A stretch of DNA of 40,253 nucleotides. Origin: Deltaproteobacteria bacterium. Its GTDB lineage: Bacteria > Myxococcota_A > Polyangia > Polyangiales > Polyangiaceae. The stretch covers positions 1 through 40,253 of the forward strand of contig JACRCQ010000015.1 in the NCBI GenBank assembly GCA_016218915.1. The letters run 5' to 3'. Of the stretch, positions 1 through 9,171 are shown piece after piece. Within the stretch, counting starts at the first letter, position 1, and every line of letters starts with the position of its first letter. The position numbers and the translations under genes are program-made. Below the pieces are notes generated by a model. That model worked only from the letters and a program-made list of their open reading frames with translations, ran no database searches and was not told the origin of the DNA.

Positions 1-196
1 ACTCCACGCCGCTTCGTAGCTCATGCTCTCCTTTGCGAATCGTCGACCGATTCCAGCCGAGCGCCGACTGCGCCTGACGTTGACCGCCTCTGCCCAGCCC
101 CCGTACGACCTGCGCCATGATGATGCGACGCGCGTGCCCGTAGAGCTTGTCGGCCCCGCTCCTCAGTGCCTCGCACTTGCTTTCGCTCAAGGTCAT
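1..196 (-). CDS. DDE transposase, N-terminal fragment (ISAzo13/Rhodopirellula-type), cut by window edge
   Basis: A minus-strand frame opens with ATG at 196 and stays open to the window edge, giving 65 residues. It starts MTLSESKCEALRSGAD. It then has a basic helical stretch (ARRIIMAQVVRGLGRGG), an ALGWNRSTIRKG segment and an ELRSG motif. As I remember the family, this pattern (Arg-rich helix, GG, then GW-R-TI-KG-hELrSG) matches the N-terminal helix-turn-helix part of Rhodopirellula-type (PF07592) DDE transposases, which are common in myxobacteria and planctomycetes. The catalytic domain would lie left of the window. I saw no terminal inverted repeat in 197-400. Whether the element is intact cannot be judged. 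The family call rests on pattern memory only. Confidence 0.55.
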   Translation of the reverse strand, partial: MTLSESKCEALRSGADKLYGHARRIIMAQVVRGLGRGGQRQAQSALGWNRSTIRKGEHELRSGVE

Positions 197-617
197 GGCG
201 CGTGAACACCGCTCAGGCCCCAACTATTTCCATCCACGCGCGCCCCGGCGTCGATCTGTCCCATCCATCCCCACTGCACCCTACACAGCGATCGGAATGA
301 CGCCCTTTGCAGGCTCCAACCCCCGCCTCCGGCCGCCGTGTGTCATCAGCGGGCGCGGCCGTGAGGAGGGGGTCGCCCGAAGGGCGGGGGGAGGTAAGTC
401 AATCTCCCGCGTCACGCGCTGCTGAAGCTGGATGGAACAATCCTCTGTTTGGAGGCCCCTTTGCGTGTCGCGAGTCGTGGACCGGTAGTCTGCGCGCTGA
501 CCCGCGTGTCCGCGCCGTCGCGGCCCGTTTCACAGTGTTTGCCTGGTCGACGGCCTCGGCATGGGGCCACATCGGGAACTCTTCAAGCTTTCCGCGGTCT
601 GATACCCTCACTTCGAC
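197..617. other. Intergenic region, no gene recognised
   Basis: There are 421 bases between the transposase fragment and the first full gene. Short open frames exist on both strands, but they are Arg/Pro/Ser-rich with no recognisable motif, as expected by chance in GC-rich DNA. A small inverted repeat (CGCCCGAAGGGCG, near 374-386) is visible. The region probably holds the promoter of the gene at 618 and the outer end of the transposable element, but I could not identify either. Confidence 0.5.
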
Positions 618-2531
618 ATGCTCCGGCGCGAGACCGCATCGATTCTGCTCTCGATCGCAGTCCACGGCTTGCTGCTGGGCGCTGGCGTCTTCACGTTCGC
701 CCTGAGCCGTCCATTGCCAAGCCTGCCGGCACGCGGTTCGATTGACCTGACCCAGCTCCGACAAGCACTTCGACGAAGGGACATCTCAGTCGAGCGGGCG
801 GCCCTGGTCGCATCCGCGCGGTCCGATCGGGCCGCGGGAACGCTGAAGCTGGGTGCATTTGTCCTCGAAGCCAACAGGCTCGATGCGATCGACGCGGGGT
901 TGGAGCTCGATTCTGTGCTGGCTGCCCAGCGCTACCAGGAGCGGCTCTCCGCGCTTCGCGCTGCGATCCAGAGCCGTGAGCTGCACCTCGCCGTGCCTGA
1001 GGTGTTCTCGGACCTTCGGTACTTCGGACGTCCAGGGGGGATGATGGGCGAAGCACTGCTCCAGCGAGGAGGCTCGTGCGAGCAGCTCTCCCTTCTGATC
1101 GCCGCAGCTGCCCACGATGCGGGGCGCGTCGACATAGCATTGCGATTCTATGGCGGTGCCGGACCCCACGGCGTCGCGCACGTGGCTCCTGTCCTGTCCG
1201 AGGGTGGCAAGGAGCGTGACCTGGTTTCGGGCAAGCTCGCAGCCCGGGGCGGCGTGCGCGTTTCTGCTGCCGAGGTCGTGGAAATCTACGCGCGAGCCCA
1301 CGGTCTTGCGCCAACCCTGGTCGGCCAGGGATCAGCCAGCGCTCCGTCCGACCCCGAGCCCACGTCGCATCGCCCTTCTCTGATCGCAGGCTTCCCGCCG
1401 AACCAGGACGTGTTCCCAGGCCAGCTCCCCTTGTACGCTTCGCGCGGCGTCCATGCACCGGCGCAAGCCAGGTCCGACGGCGCTCCCGCAGAAGAGCCGA
1501 TCGATCCGGTGCAGGACGCAAAGCGCTGCGGCTACTACGTGCGCATGGCCGTGCTCGATCCGGTCGTCGTCCATGCAGACGCCGATGGAACCGGCCAGTG
1601 GCTCGCGATCGAGCCGCGGCGCATGCCCCATCCTGCCCGGCTCGATACCGAGTCAGCCATGTTGAGCCATGCGCTTCAGGTGGCCGAGGATCGCGCTGCG
1701 CCCGAAGGCGATCGGCTGATGGCCTGGGCGTGTGTGGCTGCGCTCGGCGACTGGGCCGGCGTCGACTTCGCGCTCGGAGGCGAGCCGGAGCTCTCCAAGC
1801 AGGCGATGGATCGGGCGCGCCAGGCCCGCGAGCGCGGCCGCGACCTTGCCCGATCCTGGCCCCGCAAAAGCGAAGCCGACCGCGCCAGGCTCAGGACCGA
1901 GCTCGCCGACCACGCCGGACGAACCTGGATGCTGCTTCTGCTCGAAGGCGGTGAGAGCATCGTCGTTGATCTCATCGAGCGCGCCGACGCTCGCGGATGG
2001 GGGAAGGTGAGCTCTCTGGCGGGTCTGCTGGTATGGCCGTCGACGCGTCCGCGCGCGCTCGCCATGATCGAGCGCTACCCGCTCGACGACCAGGTCGACG
2101 TGATGCACGAGGTGTATCACGCGCACGATCACATGGCGCCCTGGGCATCGGACTTTGACCTCGAAGAGGTACCAGGGGCAGGGGGCCAAGGGAGCTTCCT
2201 TCGCTCCTGGCGTGTGTTCCGAGGGTTGGCCTGGCGAATCTGGAACGGGCGTCGTCCGGTCGGTGAGATGCTGACTGCGCTTCACGAAGACTGCAGCCGC
2301 GACCGGCTCGGCGATGCGTGGGAAGCCGCGTTCCTGGAGTACACGGCGCGCAACATGCTCGGATTGCTCGCGATGCGCTCCACAAGCTTGGAGCCGGTGC
2401 GCGAGCTTCATCGCGCAGCCGATCGCGTCAGCCACCCGTCCATGGTCTCGCTCGTGCGAAGGCTCTCGTTCATCGAGGCGCAAGGGGAGCTGACCGGTCC
2501 ATCCCTCGCCGACGCGTGGCTCCTGAAATAG
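618..2531 (+). CDS. Membrane-anchored protein with possible transglutaminase-like centre
   Basis: The protein has 637 residues. Residues 8-29 form one uncleaved-looking hydrophobic segment (ILLSIAVHGLLLGAGVFTFA), which suggests an N-terminal anchor with the rest outside the cytoplasm. Around residues 151-201 there is GGSCEQLSLL with Cys154, then GVAHVAP with His188, then ERDLVSG with Asp201. This order and spacing of Cys, His and Asp resembles the transglutaminase/cysteine-protease-like superfamily. That is an inference from motifs, not a confident match. The remaining 400 residues are mostly helical, charged and not recognised. The ATG at 618 comes just before the hydrophobic segment and is the natural start. 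The next gene (CHAT protein) lies 249 bases downstream on the same strand, so co-transcription is possible but unproven. Function unknown. Confidence 0.7.
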   Translation: MLRRETASILLSIAVHGLLLGAGVFTFALSRPLPSLPARGSIDLTQLRQALRRRDISVERAALVASARSDRAAGTLKLGAFVLEANRLDAIDAGLELDSVLAAQRYQERLSALRAAIQSRELHLAVPEVFSDLRYFGRPGGMMGEALLQRGGSCEQLSLLIAAAAHDAGRVDIALRFYGGAGPHGVAHVAPVLSEGGKERDLVSGKLAARGGVRVSAAEVVEIYARAHGLAPTLVGQGSASAPSDPEPTSHRPSLIAGFPPNQDVFPGQLPLYASRGVHAPAQARSDGAPAEEPIDPVQDAKRCGYYVRMAVLDPVVVHADADGTGQWLAIEPRRMPHPARLDTESAMLSHALQVAEDRAAPEGDRLMAWACVAALGDWAGVDFALGGEPELSKQAMDRARQARERGRDLARSWPRKSEADRARLRTELADHAGRTWMLLLLEGGESIVVDLIERADARGWGKVSSLAGLLVWPSTRPRALAMIERYPLDDQVDVMHEVYHAHDHMAPWASDFDLEEVPGAGGQGSFLRSWRVFRGLAWRIWNGRRPVGEMLTALHEDCSRDRLGDAWEAAFLEYTARNMLGLLAMRSTSLEPVRELHRAADRVSHPSMVSLVRRLSFIEAQGELTGPSLADAWLLK

Positions 2532-2780
2532 AGGCTGGAATAACCGCGCCATCCACCCAGCGCGTCGAGCCATTCGCTCCCGTGTCACGAAGCGACCCAG
2601 CCTTAAGAAAGCACGAGATCTGCCGTTGCTATTCCTCTAGGGTTCCGTCATGTGGCGACCCATTTCCTCGGACTCCTCCGGAACCGCTGCAGGCCTCGTG
2701 GATCCCCTGCGATTGCGCCTGGATCCCAGGGCCGGCACGGCTCGAAGTGCGTTCGAAGGGCTGATGATTCGGAGTAAAGC
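2532..2780. other. Spacer between the Cys/His/Asp protein and the CHAT gene
   Basis: These 249 bases are without a convincing gene. They are less GC-rich around 2605-2650 than the flanking genes, which would fit a promoter for the CHAT gene, but no clear -35/-10 pair was found. A GGAG ribosome-binding sequence precedes the ATG at 2781. Confidence 0.35.
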
Positions 2781-5700
2781 ATGAAGTATGTCTCAATCGC
2801 GCCAGGAAGGGACCCCAGGGCAACCAAGCTCGCACGTCCCTTCTCCCAGCGCCGTCGTCATCTCGCAGCAGCCTTGATCGCCGGCGCGGCCTTGGTCCTG
2901 CCGGCCGCGGCGCGCGCAGATGATCCTCCCACGCCGACCGACAAGGCGCTTGCGCAGTGCCTGGAGCGGGGCATCAAGGCCAAGGAAGCCAACAGGGCGA
3001 AGGAGGCGTCTGACGAGCTCGAGCGTTGCCATGCGCGCGCGAGCCAGGCCATCAACAAGGACGAGAAGATGACCGCTGCGGGGTTCGTCGCCCTGCTCGG
3101 GATCGAGAAGTTTCGTGCCGAAGTGAACATGGGGCTGTCGGAGTGGTCGCGTGCAGCCAGCGCGCTGGACCTGTATCTGTCCTTGCGCGAGAAGATGCTG
3201 AAGAAGCCGCCGAGCGCGGACGAGGCCAAGGTTCTCGCCGCGCTCAAGCAGAGAGCTGCGGGTGGCTCTGCCACGCCCACAGCGCCCGAGCCCGAGGTCA
3301 CGCAGGAGGTCAACAAGGCGCTCTCCCTGTTCCTCGCGGGCAAGCGTCTGGAGGCACTCGCGGTCATCGAGAAGATTGCCCCCAAGGTGGATTCCGCTCC
3401 TGCATCGGCGCGTCTCGCCTACTACCAGTACGGAGGCGCGCTCTACGACATCGTGCTCAAGTTCACCCAGGCCGAGAGCCTGCTGCGCAAGGCGCTCGCG
3501 CTGGTGGAAGGCCCTGGGGCGAAGCCCGAAGAGCTGCGCATGGTGCTCATGTTCCTGAGCAACCACTACCGGGCCATGGGCGACCATGACAACGCCGAGA
3601 GATACATGCTCCGGGCCAAGGATGTCGCTGACCGGCTCGGCCCCTCGGCCCAGGCGGACGTCCTCGAGAGCCTGGCTTGGGTCTACACCTCCAAGCACGA
3701 GTATTCCAAGGCGCTGGCTGCAGCCGAGCGGGCCTTGGAGCTCGCTCAGCAGCTGTACAAGCCCGACGACCCGAAGATGCACAGCCCGCTGCGAGCCCTG
3801 GCGCACGTGCTCGACGAGACCGGCGAGTATGCGAGGGCCGAGGTCATCAACCTCAGGAACAAGGAGATCCTCGACAAGTCGGGCGACACCAACGGATGGG
3901 CGTACCTGCGCGTGCTCGAGGACCTGGGCTGGCACTACCGTGCGGCGCACGACTATCGCAAGTCGGCCGAGTACTACGAAAAGCGCATGGCCCTGCTGCT
4001 AAGGCTCGTGTCAGCCGACAGCCTCGACGTGGCAAATGCCAAGTGCCAGATGGCCGAGACCCTCTGGAACCTGAACGACTACGCCAAAGCGGTCCCGCTC
4101 GGCATCCAGTGCAACGATACCAAGGAGAAGTACCTGAGCTCGGTGCTCCTGTCCGGCTCCGAGGACCAGCGAAGGGCCTACATCTCCACGCTTCTGCACG
4201 AGACCGACGTCACCGTCTCGGCCCACGTCCAGGGAGCCCGGTTCGAGCCTCGCCTCGTGCGCTTTGCGCTCGACACCATCCTGCGGCGAAAGGGAAGGGT
4301 CCTCGACGCCATGGCCGACACGATGTCGCGCGCCCGAGGAAGGATGAGCAGCGAGGATCGGGTCCGGCTGGAGCGGCTGGCTGCGGTCCGCAGCATGCTG
4401 TCTTCCTCCGCGGTGTCCGGCGGAGGCAACACCGCGGGTCTCGCGGAGGAAGCCCGTCAGCTCGAGTCGCAGCTCAGCCAGGCGAGCACCGACTTCCGCG
4501 CTCAGTCCGTCGAGATCTCCACCCAGACCGTGCAGAATGCCGTCCCCGAGGGTGCAGCCCTGGTCGAGATCGTCTCGTATCGTCCCTACGACTTCAAGGC
4601 CAAGCTCTCCGAGTCCCACGCAGCCCCTGAGTACGTTGCCTACGTACTCCACCATAGCGGCGAGGCTTCCTTCGTGGTGCTGGGAAAGGCCGATCTGATC
4701 GATCGCGAGATTGCCCAGTACCGCGATGCGCTCGCGAACAACCGCGATGCAAAGGCGCTGGCACGCAGCCTCGACGCCAAGGTCATGGCCCCGATTCGTC
4801 CGCTGCTCAAGCGCGCGCAGAAGGTGTTTCTCTCGCCCGACGGCGCCCTGAACCTGGTGCCCTTTGCCGCGCTCGTCGACGAGCAAGGCAAGTACCTGGT
4901 CGAGTCCCTGCTCTTCACCTACGTCACCACGGGGCGCGACCTCCTGCGATTCTCGCACAAGGACAAGCCCGCAGCGGATGTGACCGTCTTCGCCAACCCG
5001 GACTACCAAGGGGGCGCCGGCGCCAGCTCGGCCGCAGGCAGCAAACGCTCGATCGGATTCAACCTCAAGGCGGTCAAGCCCCTGCCCGGCACTGCAGAGG
5101 AAGCCAAGGCGATCGCCTCGGTCATTTCCTATGCGAAAGTGCTGACCCAGAGCGACGCGACCGAAGGCGCTCTCAAGGCCGTGCAGCATCCGCGCGTCCT
5201 GCACGTGGCAACGCACGGCTTCTTCGTCGGGGAGACCAGCGCGCCTGCGGACTCTTCGCGATCCCTCGAGTACGAGGCGGCCGAGACGAGCAGGAAGGTT
5301 CTTCGCGACGAGAACCCGCTTCTGCGCTCGGGACTGCTCTTCACCGGGGCAGGGGCGCTGCGCGGCGGTGGCAGCGAGGACGGGGTCCTGACCGCGCTCG
5401 AGGCTGCGAGCCTGGATCTGCACGGCACCGGCCTGGTCGTGCTCTCGGCTTGCCAGACCGCCGTGGGAGAGGTCAGGAGCGGAGAGGGCGTCTACGGTCT
5501 GCGTCGGGCCCTGGTGATCGCAGGGGCCGAGAGCATGGTGATGAGCCTGTGGTCGGTGGACGACGACGCGACTCGGGATCTGATGAGCCAGTACTACCGA
5601 CGGCTCAAGGCAGGGGAAGGAAGGTCCGAATCGCTGCGCCAGGTGCAGCTCGCCATGCTCAAGCAACCCAAGACTGCGAGCCCGTTCTACTGGGCCGCGT

Positions 5701-6365
5701 TCATCCCTTCCGGTGACCCCTCTCCCATGGAGTTCCCGGACCCCAAGGCCTCCCCTTCTCCCTCGCCGTCCTACTCGAGCGACAGCTCGTCCTCCTCGTC
5801 GAGCAGCCGCTCCCGGGCACCCTCACCGAGCTGGTCGTGGTTCCGCTTCGAGGCAGGCCTCGCACGCTTGTACATGGATGGTACCGACACTCTGACCTCC
5901 GACAGCGGGACCGGAGCCCGCGTCCGCGGCGAGCTCTCCCTTCTCAGCCACTACATCCTTCGGCGCGGCCCGATTCGCTTCTACGACTCGCTCGGCGGCC
6001 AGCTCACGTACATCGGGGATGGCAAGAGCGCCAAGGAAGTCTCCTACGACGCCATGCTCGGATTTGCAGGGGAGAGCTTTGGGCTCTACGCCGGGATCCG
6101 GTACGGCACGGGCAACTCCTCGTTCGGCGACTTGAAGAACGAAGGCACCTTCCTTCCCATTGCGGGCATGATGCGGATCAGCGACGTCACCTTCACCGGC
6201 TGGGGTGGGAAGATCGCGGGCCAGCGCGAAGTGTGGGGCGGAACCGTAGCATTGCCGATCGGGGAGAGCTGGTGGCTCGATGGCGGATACCAGCGTCAGA
6301 AGGGCAGGGAAGGGGAATCACCTTCCGCCAACATTACCCACTTTGGATTGGGGTTTTCCCCGTAG
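2781..6365 (+). CDS. Exported TPR-CHAT protein with C-terminal beta-barrel-like domain
   Basis: The protein has 1194 residues. An export signal follows a basic stretch (QRRRHLAAALIAG...PAAARA, about 24-47). Residues about 60-420 are helical with several TPR motifs (around 205-410). The CHAT domain spans about 640-980. Its caspase-like dyad is intact: His812 in HVATHGFF and Cys891 in VVLSACQTAVGE, followed by GVYGLRRAL and SLWSVDD. CHAT proteins are clan CD (caspase/separase-like) peptidases and usually end here. This one continues through a Ser/Pro linker (about 990-1015) into about 175 residues of alternating polar/aromatic strands with Gly turns (from FRFEAGLARLYMDG to HFGLGFSP), resembling a small outer-membrane beta-barrel. 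Whether the CHAT part is active, and where it sits, is unknown. The stop overlaps the convergent NAD(P)-binding gene by 32 bases. Confidence 0.88.
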   Translation: MKYVSIAPGRDPRATKLARPFSQRRRHLAAALIAGAALVLPAAARADDPPTPTDKALAQCLERGIKAKEANRAKEASDELERCHARASQAINKDEKMTAAGFVALLGIEKFRAEVNMGLSEWSRAASALDLYLSLREKMLKKPPSADEAKVLAALKQRAAGGSATPTAPEPEVTQEVNKALSLFLAGKRLEALAVIEKIAPKVDSAPASARLAYYQYGGALYDIVLKFTQAESLLRKALALVEGPGAKPEELRMVLMFLSNHYRAMGDHDNAERYMLRAKDVADRLGPSAQADVLESLAWVYTSKHEYSKALAAAERALELAQQLYKPDDPKMHSPLRALAHVLDETGEYARAEVINLRNKEILDKSGDTNGWAYLRVLEDLGWHYRAAHDYRKSAEYYEKRMALLLRLVSADSLDVANAKCQMAETLWNLNDYAKAVPLGIQCNDTKEKYLSSVLLSGSEDQRRAYISTLLHETDVTVSAHVQGARFEPRLVRFALDTILRRKGRVLDAMADTMSRARGRMSSEDRVRLERLAAVRSMLSSSAVSGGGNTAGLAEEARQLESQLSQASTDFRAQSVEISTQTVQNAVPEGAALVEIVSYRPYDFKAKLSESHAAPEYVAYVLHHSGEASFVVLGKADLIDREIAQYRDALANNRDAKALARSLDAKVMAPIRPLLKRAQKVFLSPDGALNLVPFAALVDEQGKYLVESLLFTYVTTGRDLLRFSHKDKPAADVTVFANPDYQGGAGASSAAGSKRSIGFNLKAVKPLPGTAEEAKAIASVISYAKVLTQSDATEGALKAVQHPRVLHVATHGFFVGETSAPADSSRSLEYEAAETSRKVLRDENPLLRSGLLFTGAGALRGGGSEDGVLTALEAASLDLHGTGLVVLSACQTAVGEVRSGEGVYGLRRALVIAGAESMVMSLWSVDDDATRDLMSQYYRRLKAGEGRSESLRQVQLAMLKQPKTASPFYWAAFIPSGDPSPMEFPDPKASPSPSPSYSSDSSSSSSSSRSRAPSPSWSWFRFEAGLARLYMDGTDTLTSDSGTGARVRGELSLLSHYILRRGPIRFYDSLGGQLTYIGDGKSAKEVSYDAMLGFAGESFGLYAGIRYGTGNSSFGDLKNEGTFLPIAGMMRISDVTFTGWGGKIAGQREVWGGTVALPIGESWWLDGGYQRQKGREGESPSANITHFGLGFSP

Positions 6366-7293
6366 TCGGGTCTCCGATCGGCGCAGAGGCATCCTCCCCG
6401 AAGTGCCGCTTTGCGTCGTTCACATACCCATCCCCGAGCTCTGCCCCATGCGCAGCCAGCCAGGCTGAGGTCCGCTCGGTGCCAAGGGGCGCCGCATGCG
6501 AGATCAGCAGCTCCTGCTCGAGCCCCCACAGCTCCTCTCGCGAGAGAATCGTGTCTCCCAGCAGCTGCTCGACCAGGAAGATCCCCGCCAGAGAGACCCA
6601 GTCCGGCGTGCTCAGTATCGCTGGCCGCACGCCGCACACCTTTGCCAAGAGCTGCACGTACTCGCGGAACGTGAACCGCTCCGGCCCTGCTGCGTCGACG
6701 TCCAGATCGCCTCTCGCCTCTGCCGCATCCGCGATGATCTTCCCAGTGTCGTCGAGCGTCACCGGCTGCAGCCGGTAGCCTCCCCCGTTCGGCACCGGGA
6801 AGAAGGGAAAACGCCGCAGGAACCAGGCGATGTTGTTGCTGAGCACGTCTCGGGGACCGACGACGAGCGTGGGGCGAACGATCGCGTGGGGCAGGCCGCT
6901 GGCTCGTACGGCCTCGTCGACCTGTGCCTTTCCCCGGTAGTATCCGAGCTCGGAGTGGGGCGATGCATTGCTCACGCTCACGTGCACCAGCCTTCCGACC
7001 CCTGCGCGCCTGGCCGCCTCGATCAGGCGCTTCGAGGCGGCGATCGCAGTCTGGAAGTCCTGGTTTCCATGGGGCAGCCTGATCCAGTACGTATTGACGA
7101 ACAGGTCTGCGCCGCGCAGCTCGGCGACCAGGTGCTCGAGGTCGAACCGCAGCGGGGACGTGGACACCTGGGTGGCGCCGTCCGGTCGCATCCGGTTGGT
7201 CAGCGTGTGCACCTGCCAGCCGCGGTCGAGAAGCTCGCGCGCTGCGGCCGAGCCGATGTAGCTGAACGCGCCTGTCACGACCGCACGACGCAT
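6334..7293 (-). CDS. NAD(P)-binding atypical SDR / NmrA-like protein
   Basis: The protein has 319 residues. It starts MRRAVVTGAFSYIGSAAAREL: a beta strand followed by a glycine-rich loop (TGAFSYIG) typical of Rossmann-fold atypical short-chain dehydrogenases of the NmrA/NDUFA9 group. Further family marks are a strand ending LVHVSVSNAS, YYRGKAQVDEAVRASGL (the Tyr-x-x-x-Lys position reads YYRGKAQ) and the AIVRPTLVVGP strand. These proteins bind NAD(P)(H) and act as reductases, epimerases or redox-sensing or structural subunits; the substrate here is unknown. The ATG at 7293 is preceded by AGGAG, which overlaps the stop of the upstream kinase gene (12-base gap), so the two genes form an operon. 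The 3' end overlaps the convergent CHAT gene by 32 bases. Confidence 0.85.
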   Translation of the reverse strand: MRRAVVTGAFSYIGSAAARELLDRGWQVHTLTNRMRPDGATQVSTSPLRFDLEHLVAELRGADLFVNTYWIRLPHGNQDFQTAIAASKRLIEAARRAGVGRLVHVSVSNASPHSELGYYRGKAQVDEAVRASGLPHAIVRPTLVVGPRDVLSNNIAWFLRRFPFFPVPNGGGYRLQPVTLDDTGKIIADAAEARGDLDVDAAGPERFTFREYVQLLAKVCGVRPAILSTPDWVSLAGIFLVEQLLGDTILSREELWGLEQELLISHAAPLGTERTSAWLAAHGAELGDGYVNDAKRHFGEDASAPIGDPTTGKTPIQSG

Positions 7294-7305
7294 GGCTCGC
7301 GGCTC

Positions 7306-9030
7306 CTAGTGCGCGGGGTAGAGCAGGCGGGTGAGAACCAGGTAGGCTGCCACGCCGCCCACCAGGGCTGCTGTGGCGACCACGAACACGAACACCGCCC
7401 AACGCGGACGTTCCGGCCTGTAGGCCGAGATGTGCATGGTTTCGACTGCCGACTGGGGGCGCACCTGCTGCGGTTGCTGCTGCGGAGCAGGCGGGTACGC
7501 AAGGTTGGCTACCTGCCCTGGAGGCAGGGTCTGCACCTGCCAACCGCCCGGTCGCGCGCCTGCGTGCTGTGCGCCGGATGGATAGGGAACCTGCTGCCCG
7601 AATGGCTGCTGGGCAGGCGGATGGGCAGGCTGGGCCGCGAACGACTGCATCGGCTGCTGCGTTGGCTGCGCCGGGAAAGGCTGCGGCTGCTGCTGCGCCG
7701 CGTAGGGCTGCATCGGCTGCTGCGCCGGCTGAGCCGCGAACGGCTGCTGGGCTGGTGGGGCTGCCTGCTGCGGCCGTGGGGCTGCGTGATCCTGGTGCGA
7801 CCGGGCGACCGGTTGAGGCGAGGACTGGGCCGAGGTCGGACGAACCGGCTTGCGCAGGGGCTGCGGCTGCTGCGGTGCCATCGCGCGCGGCGACGCATCG
7901 GCTCGCGGCAGTTGCACCTGGCCCGGGCGGAAGATCGTCTGGATCTCGTCATCGGACGTGTGCTCATCGACTTCGACTGCCACCGGGATGTCCGCTTCCC
8001 AGTCGACCGAGATCTGGGCCGCGGTCTCGTCCTCTTCGTCTTCATCGACCGCGTCCGCGAGATCCGACGCAGCCACCACGTCCGCGTAGCCGAACTCCAC
8101 TTCGGACTCGTTGTGCGCAGGCCCGCGAATGCCTGTGGTGAACTCCCCGTCGTCCTCGGCCAGCGCCAGGATCGACTGGATCTCCGCCGCCGCTTCTGCG
8201 GCGGTCTGGTAGCGCGCCGCAGGATCCCGCGCCATCAGCCGTGCGACCAGCGCCTTGGCACGCTTCTGAACCGGACCATCGCCCTCGGCCGGCAGCTCCG
8301 GTGCGTCGCCCGTCATCTTCAGCACGAGCAGCGCTGCGTCAGCGTTTGCCACGAATGCGTGTTGCCCTGCCACAGCGCGGTAGATGATCGCGCCGAGCGC
8401 GTAGAGGTCCGCAGTGCCGGTCACGGTCTGCGAGCCGAAGATCTGCTCCGGAGCAATGTACTCGAGGGTGCCAAGCACTGTGCCAGCGCGGGTGATCGCC
8501 GTGACCTCTTCGCCCTCGTCCTCCGGGGCTGCCACGATCCGGCTGATGCCGAAGTCGATCAGCACTGCCCGGAAACGTCCGCCGCCCAGCGGCTGGAGCA
8601 CCACGTTGCCCGGCTTCAAGTCGCGATGAACGATGCGTGCTTCGTGCAGGTCGTGCAGCCCGCGAGCAATGTCGAGCCCCACGTGCAGGGCCAGCTCCAG
8701 GGGTATGCGCTTCTCGCGATTGAGGATTGCAAGCAGCGACTCACCCGGGATCAGCTGCAGGATGAGCAGCAGGCCGTAGTTCGGGTCAGATGAGAAGTCG
8801 ATGACCGCGGCGACGAAGTCGGAGCGGACGCGGCCGAGCACCTGGGCTTCGCGCTTGAAGCGCGCGACCACTTCACCGCGAGCAGCCGCAGCGGTCTGCA
8901 GCACCTTGAGCGCCACAGGAAGACCATCGGCGATGCGGACACCAGCCCACACCTCTCCCATCGCGCCCCGTCCGAGCTGTTGCTCGACGCGGTAGCTGCC
9001 TCCGATGATGATTCCTGGTTCGAGTGACAA
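7306..9030 (-). CDS. Pkn-type serine/threonine protein kinase with C-terminal membrane anchor
   Basis: The protein has 574 residues from the TTG start at 9030 (MSLEPGIIIGGSYRV, the usual opening of myxobacterial Hanks-type kinases). An in-frame TTG at 9051 is an alternative. The kinase domain covers about 13-280: glycine loop LGRGAMGEV, ATP-binding Lys42, catalytic HRDLKPGN with Asp137, DFG with Asp159, and an APEQ activation-segment end. All key residues are present, so it should be active. It is followed by an acidic stretch, a long Pro/Gln/Ala-rich linker and one membrane helix (about 546-569, RWAVFVFVVATAALVGG), leaving only a few residues outside. The N-terminal kinase would be cytoplasmic. 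No extracellular sensor domain is present, so signal input may come through partners. The gene is the first of a two-gene operon with the NAD(P)-binding protein. It is divergent from the lipoprotein at 9172, with about 140 bases between for promoters. Confidence 0.93.
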   Translation of the reverse strand: MSLEPGIIIGGSYRVEQQLGRGAMGEVWAGVRIADGLPVALKVLQTAAAARGEVVARFKREAQVLGRVRSDFVAAVIDFSSDPNYGLLLILQLIPGESLLAILNREKRIPLELALHVGLDIARGLHDLHEARIVHRDLKPGNVVLQPLGGGRFRAVLIDFGISRIVAAPEDEGEEVTAITRAGTVLGTLEYIAPEQIFGSQTVTGTADLYALGAIIYRAVAGQHAFVANADAALLVLKMTGDAPELPAEGDGPVQKRAKALVARLMARDPAARYQTAAEAAAEIQSILALAEDDGEFTTGIRGPAHNESEVEFGYADVVAASDLADAVDEDEEDETAAQISVDWEADIPVAVEVDEHTSDDEIQTIFRPGQVQLPRADASPRAMAPQQPQPLRKPVRPTSAQSSPQPVARSHQDHAAPRPQQAAPPAQQPFAAQPAQQPMQPYAAQQQPQPFPAQPTQQPMQSFAAQPAHPPAQQPFGQQVPYPSGAQHAGARPGGWQVQTLPPGQVANLAYPPAPQQQPQQVRPQSAVETMHISAYRPERPRWAVFVFVVATAALVGGVAAYLVLTRLLYPAH

Positions 9031-9171
9031 AGCGGCCGCGCATGCTAGCAAGACGCGCCCTTGCCTGTCACGGTAACCTTGCGGGCGTCGTCTTCCGCGG
9101 GCCTGGCCTTCAACCCCGCAAAACGCGTTCCCGGGGCGACGAATCCGTGCCGGGTGCTATCTTTGGCGATC

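Noticed and set aside
4011..5666. Minus-strand 551-residue open frame
   Set aside because: It is antisense to the CHAT gene and has no recognisable domain.
6496..8793. Plus-strand 765-residue open frame
   Set aside because: It is antisense to the NAD(P)-binding and kinase genes, whose motifs are complete.
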